A stretch of DNA of 64,000 nt from Taudactylus pleione. Its lineage: Eukaryota > Chordata > Amphibia > Anura > Myobatrachidae. Below are positions 55,001-64,000 of this stretch, one piece after another (within the stretch, counting starts at the first letter, position 1; every line of letters starts with the position of its first letter). The position numbers were made by a program, and so were the translations under genes. The DNA lies in assembly GCA_031769625.1 (NCBI GenBank), contig JAUIMM010000740.1, positions 672,001-736,000 of the forward strand. Reading direction: 5' to 3'. Under the pieces are notes generated by a model that saw only the letters and a program-made list of their open reading frames with translations, made no database searches and was not told the DNA's origin.

Positions 55001-58000
55001 GTGTTAGGAGTGTTAGGTAAGTGAAAGTAGCTGCTTAGTGTTAGAAGAGTTAGGTAAGTGAAAGTAGCTCTTAGTGTTAGAAGTGTTAGGTAAGTGAAAG
55101 TAGCTTCTTAGTGTTAGAAGTGTTAGGTAAGTGAAAGTAGCTTCTTAGTGTTAGAAGCATTAGGTAAGTGAAAGTAGCTGCTTAGTGTTAGAAGCATTAG
55201 GTAAGTGAAAGTAGCTGCTTAGTGTTAGAAGTATTAGGTAAGTGAAAGTAGCTTCTTAGTGTTAGAAGTGTTAGGTAAGTGAAAGTAGCTCTTAGTGTTA
55301 GAAGTGTTAGGTAAGTGAAAGTAGCTCTTAGTGTTAGAAGTGTTAGGTAAGTGAAAGTAGCTCTTAGTGTTAGAAGTGTTAGGTAAGTGAAAGTAGCTCT
55401 TAGTGTTAGAAGTGTTAGGTAAGTGAAAGTAGCTTCTTAGTGTTAGCAGCGTTAGGTAAGTGAAAGTAACTTCTTAGTGTTAGAAGTATTAGGTAAGTGA
55501 AAGTAGCTGCTTAGTGTTAGAAGCATTAGGTAAGTGAAAGTAGCTCTTAGTGTTAGCAGTGTTAGGTAAGTGAAAGTAGCTCTTAGTGTTAGAAGTGTTA
55601 GGTAAGTGAAAGTAGCTGCTTAGTGTTAGCAGCATAAGGTAAGTGAAAGTAGCTGCTTAGTGTTAGAAGTGTTAGGTAAGTGAAAGTAGCTTCTTAGTGT
55701 TAGAAGTGTTAGGTAAGTGAAAGTAGCTGCTTAGTGTTAGAAGCATTAGGTAAGTGAAAGTAGCTCTTAGTGTTAGAAGTGTTAGGTAAGTGAAAGTAGC
55801 TCTTAGTGTTAGGAGTGTTAGGTAAGTGAAAGTAGCTTCTTAGTGTTAGAAGTGTTAGGTAAGTGAAAGTAGCTCTTAGTGTTAGAAGTGTTAGGTAAGT
55901 GAAAGTAGCTCTTAGTGTTAGAAGTATTAGGTAAGTGAAAGTAGCTCTTAGTGTTAGAAGTGTTAGGTAAGTGAAAGTAGCTTCTTAGTGTTAGCAGCGT
56001 TAGGTAAGTGAAAGTAACTTCTTAGTGTTAGAAGTATTAGGTAAGTGAAAGTAGCTGCTTAGTGTTAGAAGCATTAGGTAAGTGAAAGTAGCTCTTAGTG
56101 TTAGCAGTGTTAGGTAAGTGAAAGTAGCTCTTAGTGTTAGAAGTGTTAGGTAAGTGAAAGTAGCTCTTAGTGTTAGAAGTGTTAGGTAAGTGAAAGTAGC
56201 TCTTAGTGTTAGAAGTGTTAGGTAAGTGAAAGTAGCTCTTAGTGTTAGAAGTGTTAGGTAAGTGAAAGTAGCTCTTAGTGTTAGAAGTGTTAGGTAAGTG
56301 AAAGTAGCTCTTAGTGTTAGAAGTGTTAGGTAAGTGAAAGTAGCTCTTAGTGTTAGAAGTGTTAGGTAAGTGAAAGTAGCTTCTTAGTGTTAGCAGCATT
56401 AGGTAAGTGAAAGTAGCTGCTTAGTGTTAGGAGTGTTAGGTAAGTGAAAGTAGCTGCTTAGTGTTAGAAGTGTTAGGTAAGTGAAAGTAGCTCTTAGTGT
56501 TAGAAGTGTTAGGTAAGTGAAAGTAGCTTCTTAGTGTTAGAAGTGTTAGGTAAGTGAAAGTAGCTTCTTAGTGTTAGAAGTGTTAGGTAAGTGAAAGTAG
56601 CTTCTTAGTGTTAGAAGCATTAGGTAAGTGAAAGTAGCTGCTTAGTGTTAGAAGTGTTAGGTAAGTGAAAGTAGCTCTTAGTGTTAGAAGTGTTAGGTAA
56701 GTGAAAGTAGCTGCTTAGTGTTAGAAGCATTAGGTAAGTGAAAGTAGCTTCTTAGTGTTAGCAGCATTAGGTAAGTGAAAGTAGCTGCTTAGTGTTAGGA
56801 GTGTTAGGTAAGTGAAAGTAGCTGCTTAGTGTTAGAAGAGTTAGGTAAGTGAAAGTAGCTCTTAGTGTTAGAAGTGTTAGGTAAGTGAAAGTAGCTTCTT
56901 AGTGTTAGAAGTGTTAGGTAAGTGAAAGTAGCTTCTTAGTGTTAGAAGCATTAGGTAAGTGAAAGTAGCTGCTTAGTGTTAGAAGCATTAGGTAAGTGAA
57001 AGTAGCTGCTTAGTGTTAGAAGTATTAGGTAAGTGAAAGTAGCTTCTTAGTGTTAGAAGTGTTAGGTAAGTGAAAGTAGCTCTTAGTGTTAGAAGTGTTA
57101 GGTAAGTGAAAGTAGCTCTTAGTGTTAGAAGTGTTAGGTAAGTGAAAGTAGCTTCTTAGTGTTAGCAGCGTTAGGTAAGTGAAAGTAACTTCTTAGTGTT
57201 AGAAGTATTAGGTAAGTGAAAGTAGCTGCTTAGTGTTAGAAGCATTAGGTAAGTGAAAGTAGCTCTTAGTGTTAGCAGTGTTAGGTAAGTGAAAGTAGCT
57301 CTTAGTGTTAGAAGTGTTAGGTAAGTGAAAGTAGCTCTTAGTGTTAGAAGTGTTAGGTAAGTGAAAGTAGCTCTTAGTGTTAGAAGTGTTAGGTAAGTGA
57401 AAGTAGCTCTTAGTGTTAGAAGTGTTAGGTAAGTGAAAGTAGCTCTTAGTGTTAGAAGTGTTAGGTAAGTGAAAGTAGCTCTTAGTGTTAGAAGTGTTAG
57501 GTAAGTGAAAGTAGCTCTTAGTGTTAGAAGTGTTAGGTAAGTGAAAGTAGCTTCTTAGTGTTAGCAGCATTAGGTAAGTGAAAGTAGCTGCTTAGTGTTA
57601 GGAGTGTTAGGTAAGTGAAAGTAGCTGCTTAGTGTTAGAAGTGTTAGGTAAGTGAAAGTAGCTCTTAGTGTTAGAAGTGTTAGGTAAGTGAAAGTAGCTT
57701 CTTAGTGTTAGGAGTGTTAGGTAAGTGAAAGTAGCTTCTTAGTGTTAGAAGTGTTAGGTAAGTGAAAGTAGCTTCTTAGTGTTAGAAGCATTAGGTAAGT
57801 GAAAGTAGCTGCTTAGTGTTAGAAGTGTTAGGTAAGTGAAAGTAGCTCTTAGTGTTAGAAGTGTTAGGTAAGTGAAAGTAGCTGCTTAGTGTTAGAAGCA
57901 TTAGGTAAGTGAAAGTAGCTTCTTAGTGTTAGCAGCATTAGGTAAGTGAAAGTAGCTGCTTAGTGTTAGGAGTGTTAGGTAAGTGAAAGTAGCTGCTTAG

Positions 58001-61000
58001 TGTTAGAAGAGTTAGGTAAGTGAAAGTAGCTCTTAGTGTTAGAAGTGTTAGGTAAGTGAAAGTAGCTTCTTAGTGTTAGAAGTGTTAGGTAAGTGAAAGT
58101 AGCTTCTTAGTGTTAGAAGCATTAGGTAAGTGAAAGTAGCTGCTTAGTGTTAGAAGCATTAGGTAAGTGAAAGTAGCTGCTTAGTGTTAGAAGTATTAGG
58201 TAAGTGAAAGTAGCTTCTTAGTGTTAGAAGTGTTAGGTAAGTGAAAGTAGCTCTTAGTGTTAGAAGTGTTAGGTAAGTGAAAGTAGCTCTTAGTGTTAGA
58301 AGTGTTAGGTAAGTGAAAGTAGCTGCTTAGTGTTAGAAGCATTAGGTAAGTGAAAGTAGCTGCTTAGTGTTAGGAGTGTTAGGTAATTGAAAGTAGCTGC
58401 TTAGTGTTAGAAGTATTAGGTAAGTGAAAGTAGCTGCTTAGTGTTAGAAGTGTTAGGTAAGTGAAAGTAGCTTCTTAGTGTTAGAAGTATTAGGTAAGTG
58501 AAAGTAGCTGCTTAGTGTTAGAAGTGTTAGGTAAGTGAAAGTAGCTCTTAGTGTTAGCAGCGTTAGGTAAGTGAAAGTAGCTGCTTAGTGTTAGAAGTGT
58601 TAGGTAAGTGAAAGTAGCTCTTAGTGTTAGAAGTGTTAGGTAAGTGAAAGTAGCTTCTTAGTGTTAGAAGTGTTAGGTAAGTGAAAGTAGCTCTTAGTGT
58701 TAGAAGTGTTAGGTAAGTGAAAGTAGCTCTTAGTGTTAGAAGTGTTAGGTAAGTGAAAGTAGCTCTTAGTGTTAGAAGCATTAGGTAAGTGAAAGTAGCT
58801 CTTAGTGTTAGCAGCGTTAGGTAAGTGAAAGTAGCTGCTTAGTGTTAGAAGTGTTAGGTAAGTGAAAGTAGCTCTTAGTGTTAGAAGTGTTAGGTAAGTG
58901 AAAGTAGCTTCTTAGTGTTAGAAGTGTTAGGTAAGTGAACGTAGCTCTTAGTGTTAGAAGTGTTAGGTAAGTGAAAGTAGCTTCTTAGTGTTAGAAGTGT
59001 TAGGTAGGTGAAAGTAGCTTCTTAGTGTTAGGAGTGTTAGGTAAGTGAAAGTAGCTGCTTAGTGTTAGGAGTGTTAGGTAAGTGAAAGTAGCTGCTTAGT
59101 GTTAGGAGTGTTAGGTAAGTGAAAGTAGCTGCTTAGTGTTAGGAGTATTAGGTAAGTGAAAGTAGCTGCTTAGTGTTAGAAGTGTTAGGTAAGTGAAAGT
59201 AGCTCTTAGTGTTAGAAGTGTTAGGTAAGTGAAAGTAGCTGCTTAGTGTTAGCAGCGTTAGGTAAGTGAAAGTAGCTGCTTAGTGTTAGAAGTGTTAGGT
59301 AAGTGAAAGTAGCTGCTTAGTGTTAGCAGCGTTAGGTAAGTGAAAGTAGCTGCTTAGTGTTAGAAGTGTTAGGTAAGTGAAAGTAGCTCTTAGTGTTAGA
59401 AGTGTTAGGTAAGTTTAAGTAGCTCTTAGTGTTAGAAGTGTTAGGTAAGTGAAAGTAGCTTCTTAGTGTTAGCAGCGTTAGGTAAGTGAAAGTAGCTTCT
59501 TAGTGTTAGAAGTATTAGGTAAGTGAAAGTAGCTCTTAGTGTTAGCAGCATTAGGTAAGTGAAAGTAGCTGCTTAGTGTTAGAAGTGTTAGGTAAGTGAA
59601 AGTAGCTTCTTAGTGTTAGCAGCGTTAGGTAAGTGAAAGTAGCTCTTAGTGTTAGCAGCATTAGGTAAGTGAAAATAGCTTCTTAGTGTTAGCAGCGTTA
59701 GGTAAGTGAAAGTAGCTCTTAGTGTTAGCAGCGTTAGGTAAGTGAAAGTAGCTCTTAGTGTTAGAAGTATTAGGTAAGTGAAAGTAGCTGCTTAGTGTTA
59801 GAAGTGTTAGGTAAGTGAAAGTAGCTGCTTAGTGTTAGAAGTGTTAGGTAAGTGAAAGTAGCTGCTTAGTGTTAGCAGCGTTAGGTAAGTGAAAGTAGCT
59901 TCTTAGTGTTAGAAGTGTTAGGTAAGTGAAAGTAGCTGCTTAGTGTTAGAAGTGTTAGGTAAGTGAAAGTAGCTGCTTAGTGTTAGCAGCGTTAGGTAAG
60001 TGAAAGTAGCTGCTTAGTGTTAGAAGTGTTAAGTAAGTGAAAGTAGCTCTTAGTGTTAGAAGTGTTAGGTAAGTGAAAGTAGCTCTTAGTGTTAGCAGCG
60101 TTAGGTAAGTGAAAGTAGCTCTTAGTGTTAGAAGTGTTAGGTAAGTGAAAGTAGCTGCTTAGTGTTAGGAGTGTTAGGTAAGTGAAAGTAGCTGCTTAGT
60201 GTTAGAAGTGTTAGGTAAGTGAAAGTAGCTGCTTAGTGTTAGGAGTGTTAGGTAAGTGAAAGTAGCTCTTAGTGTTAGAAGTGTTAGGTAAGTGAAAGTA
60301 GCTGCTTAGTGTTAGAAGTGTTAGGTAAGTGAAAGTAGCTGCTTAGTGTTAGAAGTGTTAGGTAAGTGAAAGTAGCTGCTTAGTGTTAGAAGTGTTAGGT
60401 AAGTGAAAGTAGCTGCTTAGTGTTAGAAGTGTTAGGTAAGTGAAAGTAGCTGCTTAGTGTTAGGAGTGTTAGGTAAGTGAAAGTAGCTCTTAGTGTTAGA
60501 AGTGTTAGGTAAGTGAAAGTAGCTGCTTAGTGTTAGGAGTGTTAGGTAAGTGAAAGTAGCTCTTAGTGTTAGAAGTATTAGGTAAGTGAAAGTAGCTGCT
60601 TAGTGTTAGCAGCGTTAGGTAAGTGAAAGTAGCTTCTTAGTGTTAGAAGTGTTAGGTAAGTGAAAGTAGCTTCTTAGTGTTAGAAGTGTTAGGTAAGTGA
60701 AAGTAGCTCTTAGTGTTAGAAGTATTAGGTAAGTGAAAGTAGCTGCTTAGTGTTAGCAGCGTTAGGTAAGTGAAAGTAGCTCTTAGTATTAGAAGTGTTA
60801 GGTAAGTGAAAGTAGCTTCTTAGTGTTAGCAGCGTTAGGTAAGTGAACGTAGCTCTTAGTGTTAGAAGTGTTAGGTAAGTGAAAGTAGCTTCTTAGTGTT
60901 AGAAGTGTTAGGTAGGTGAAAGTAGCTTCTTAGTGTTAGGAGTGTTAGGTAAGTGAAAGTAGCTGCTTAGTGTTAGGAGTGTTAGGTAAGTGAAAGTAGC

Positions 61001-64000
61001 TGCTTAGTGTTAGGAGTGTTAGGTAAGTGAAAGTAGCTGCTTAGTGTTAGGAGTATTAGGTAAGTGAAAGTAGCTGCTTAGTGTTAGAAGTGTTAGGTAA
61101 GTGAAAGTAGCTCTTAGTGTTAGAAGTGTTAGGTAAGTGAAAGTAGCTGCTTAGTGTTAGCAGCGTTAGGTAAGTGAAAGTAGCTGCTTAGTGTTAGAAG
61201 TGTTAGGTAAGTGAAAGTAGCTGCTTAGTGTTAGCAGCGTTAGGTAAGTGAAAGTAGCTGCTTAGTGTTAGAAGTGTTAGGTAAGTGAAAGTAGCTCTTA
61301 GTGTTAGAAGTGTTAGGTAAGTTTAAGTAGCTCTTAGTGTTAGAAGTGTTAGGTAAGTGAAAGTAGCTTCTTAGTGTTAGCAGCGTTAGGTAAGTGAAAG
61401 TAGCTTCTTAGTGTTAGAAGTATTAGGTAAGTGAAAGTAGCTCTTAGTGTTAGCAGCATTAGGTAAGTGAAAGTAGCTGCTTAGTGTTAGAAGTGTTAGG
61501 TAAGTGAAAGTAGCTTCTTAGTGTTAGCAGCGTTAGGTAAGTGAAAGTAGCTCTTAGTGTTAGCAGCATTAGGTAAGTGAAAATAGCTTCTTAGTGTTAG
61601 CAGCGTTAGGTAAGTGAAAGTAGCTCTTAGTGTTAGCAGCGTTAGGTAAGTGAAAGTAGCTCTTAGTGTTAGAAGTATTAGGTAAGTGAAAGTAGCTGCT
61701 TAGTGTTAGAAGTGTTAGGTAAGTGAAAGTAGCTGCTTAGTGTTAGAAGTGTTAGGTAAGTGAAAGTAGCTGCTTAGTGTTAGCAGCGTTAGGTAAGTGA
61801 AAGTAGCTTCTTAGTGTTAGAAGTGTTAGGTAAGTGAAAGTAGCTGCTTAGTGTTAGAAGTGTTAGGTAAGTGAAAGTAGCTGCTTAGTGTTAGCAGCGT
61901 TAGGTAAGTGAAAGTAGCTGCTTAGTGTTAGAAGTGTTAAGTAAGTGAAAGTAGCTCTTAGTGTTAGAAGTGTTAGGTAAGTGAAAGTAGCTCTTAGTGT
62001 TAGCAGCGTTAGGTAAGTGAAAGTAGCTCTTAGTGTTAGAAGTGTTAGGTAAGTGAAAGTAGCTGCTTAGTGTTAGGAGTGTTAGGTAAGTGAAAGTAGC
62101 TGCTTAGTGTTAGAAGTGTTAGGTAAGTGAAAGTAGCTGCTTAGTGTTAGGAGTGTTAGGTAAGTGAAAGTAGCTCTTAGTGTTAGAAGTGTTAGGTAAG
62201 TGAAAGTAGCTGCTTAGTGTTAGAAGTGTTAGGTAAGTGAAAGTAGCTGCTTAGTGTTAGAAGTGTTAGGTAAGTGAAAGTAGCTGCTTAGTGTTAGAAG
62301 TGTTAGGTAAGTGAAAGTAGCTGCTTAGTGTTAGAAGTGTTAGGTAAGTGAAAGTAGCTGCTTAGTGTTAGGAGTGTTAGGTAAGTGAAAGTAGCTCTTA
62401 GTGTTAGAAGTGTTAGGTAAGTGAAAGTAGCTGCTTAGTGTTAGGAGTGTTAGGTAAGTGAAAGTAGCTCTTAGTGTTAGAAGTATTAGGTAAGTGAAAG
62501 TAGCTGCTTAGTGTTAGCAGCGTTAGGTAAGTGAAAGTAGCTTCTTAGTGTTAGAAGTGTTAGGTAAGTGAAAGTAGCTTCTTAGTGTTAGAAGTGTTAG
62601 GTAAGTGAAAGTAGCTCTTAGTGTTAGAAGTATTAGGTAAGTGAAAGTAGCTGCTTAGTGTTAGCAGCGTTAGGTAAGTGAAAGTAGCTCTTAGTATTAG
62701 AAGTGTTAGGTAAGTGAAAGTAGCTTCTTAGTGTTAGCAGCGTTAGGTAAGTGAAAGTAGCTCTTAGTGTTAGAAGTGTTAGGTAAGTGAAAGTAGCTCT
62801 TAGTGTTAGAAGTGTTAGGTAAGTGAAAGTAGCTCTTAGTGTTAGAAGTGTTAGGTAAGTGAAAGTAGCTCTTAGTGTTAGAAGTGTTAGGTAAGTGAAA
62901 GTAGCTCTTAGTGTTAGAAGTGTTAGGTAAGTGAAAGTAGCTCTTAGTGTTAGAAGTGTTAGGTAAGTGAAAGTAGCTCTTAGTGTTAGAAGTGTTAGGT
63001 AAGTGAAAGTAGCTTCTTAGTGTTAGCAGCGTTAGGTAAGTGAAAGTAGCTCTTAGTGTTAGAAGTGTTAGGTAAGTGAAAGTAGCTCTTAGTGTTAGAA
63101 GTGTTAGGTAAGTGAAAGTAGCTTCTTAGTGTTAGCAGCATTAGGTAAGTGAAAGTAGCTGCTTAGTGTTAGCAGCGTTAGGTAAGTGAAAGTAGCTCTT
63201 AGTGTTTAGAAGTGTTAGGTAAGTGAAAGTAGCTTCTTAGTGTTAGCAGCGTTAGGTAAGTGAAAGTAGCTCTTAGTGTTAGAAGTGTTAGGTAAGTGAA
63301 AGTAGCTCTTAGTGTTAGAAGTGTTAGGTAAGTGAAAGTAGCTCTTAGTGTTAGAAGTATTAGGTAAGTGAAAGTAGCTCTTAGTGTTAGAAGTGTTAGG
63401 TAAGTGAAAGTAGCTCTTAGTGTTAGAAGTGTTAGGTAAGTGAAAGTAGCTCTTAGTGTTAGCAGCGTTAGGTAAGTGAAAGTAGCTGCTTAGTGATAGA
63501 AGTGTTAGGTAAGTGAAAGTAGCTGCTTAGTGTTAGAAGTGTTAGGTAAGTGAAAGTAGCTGCTTAGTGTTAGAAGTGTTAGGTAAGTGAAAGTAGCTTC
63601 TTAGTGTTAGAAGTGTTAGGTAAGTGAAAGTAGCTGCTTAGTGTTAGAAGTGTTAGGTAAGTGAAAGTAGCTCTTAGTGTTAGGAGTGTTAGGTAAGTGA
63701 AAGTAGCTCTTAGTGTTAGAAGTGTTAGGTAAGTGAAAGTAGCTCTTAGTGTTAGAAGTATTAGGTAAGTGAAAGTAGCTGCTTAGTGTTAGCAGCGTTA
63801 GGTAAGTGAAAGTAGCTTCTTAGTGTTCGAAGTATTAGGTAAGTGAAAGTAGCTTCTTAGTGTTAGAAGTGTTAGGTAAGTGAAAGTAGCTGCTTAGTGT
63901 TAGAAGTGTTAGGTAAGTGAAAGTAGCTGCTTAGTGTTAGAAGTGTTAGGTAAGTGAATGTAGCTCTTAGTGTTAGCAGCGTTAGGTAAGTGAAAGTAGC
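49060..64000. repeat. 15-kb satellite, 36/37-bp unit
   Basis: Roughly 400 tandem copies of a unit running gttaggtaagtgaaagtagc then tgcttagtgttagaagt. Copies with ctctta are 36 bp, and those with ctgctta or cttctta are 37 bp. Variant positions are aagtg, gagtg, cagcg, cagca and aagca. Runs of 36-bp copies stay in frame and create spurious minus-strand open frames (for example 54246-54608, 56037-56399 and 57208-57570, identical to each other). Rare markers (gtgaacgtagc at 58931 and 60839; aagtttaagt at 59411 and 61319) show a 1908-bp higher-order duplication. The array runs off the window end. Confidence 0.97.

Noticed and set aside
49060..64000. CRISPR-like array of 36-37 bp repeats
   Set aside because: Units are directly adjacent with no unique spacers, and the context is a eukaryotic satellite.
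49060..64000. Degenerate telomeric repeat, because of many ttagg and ttag words
   Set aside because: The 36/37-bp unit has a fixed non-telomeric sequence between these words. No TTAGGG run occurs.

Overview
The window looks like an intergenic, repeat-dense stretch of a vertebrate genome, most likely an anuran amphibian. I infer this from the co-occurrence of a DIRS retrotransposon, Penelope-like elements with a GIY-YIG nuclease, Tc1-like transposons with about 210-220 bp inverted repeats, gamma/epsilon-like endogenous retroviruses (ERVs), palindromic MITEs and very long minisatellites. I found no convincing host protein-coding gene, tRNA or rRNA gene. Most long open frames are accidents of tandem repeats. 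Starts were judged by eukaryotic rules (ATG), so several apparent starts at TTG or GTG were discarded.

Layout. 1-292: short minisatellite. 340-934 and 6749-8824: one old plus-strand ERV (pol, env, 3' LTR) split inside its integrase by a minus-strand DIRS element (935-6748). The DIRS element keeps both inverted terminal repeats and the internal complementary region that templates its circle junction. 8830-9790: decayed minus-strand Penelope-like reverse transcriptase, with related non-coding sequence to about 10440. 10667-18765: a non-LTR retroposon tail, palindromic MITEs, three minisatellites and a Penelope terminal fragment with a hammerhead-ribozyme-like core. 18766-24020: 5.2 kb array of a 21-bp unit. 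25340-25856: array of a 35-bp unit. 26179-26447: MITE with a TAA duplication.

26799-38365 is a nearly complete minus-strand ERV of about 11.6 kb: two 1.23-kb LTRs, gag with an MG start and a PPPY motif, gag and protease in one frame separated by a UAG, pol, and env with a furin-type site. It is dead: there are frameshifts in gag and pol, extra stops, an RT box reading YVDN, and a stop in env. 38423-40011 is a decayed Tc1-like element sitting in a TA repeat.

40385-48872 is a composite: a Penelope-like element (RT 43330-45700, GIY-YIG nuclease 45710-46291, hammerhead-like ribozyme near 47315) bounded by long inverted arms. It was later hit by a Tc1-like element whose 345-aa transposase is intact (40949-41986), by a solo LTR with a perfect 5-bp duplication (42471-43324) and by a palindromic MITE (47679-48518). 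From about 49060 to the window end lies a 15-kb satellite of 36/37-bp units, each containing a near-perfect 5' splice-site (U1) sequence, with a 1908-bp higher-order duplication.

The genes do not form a pathway. They record successive insertions, and the only protein that looks possibly functional is the Tc1-like transposase.
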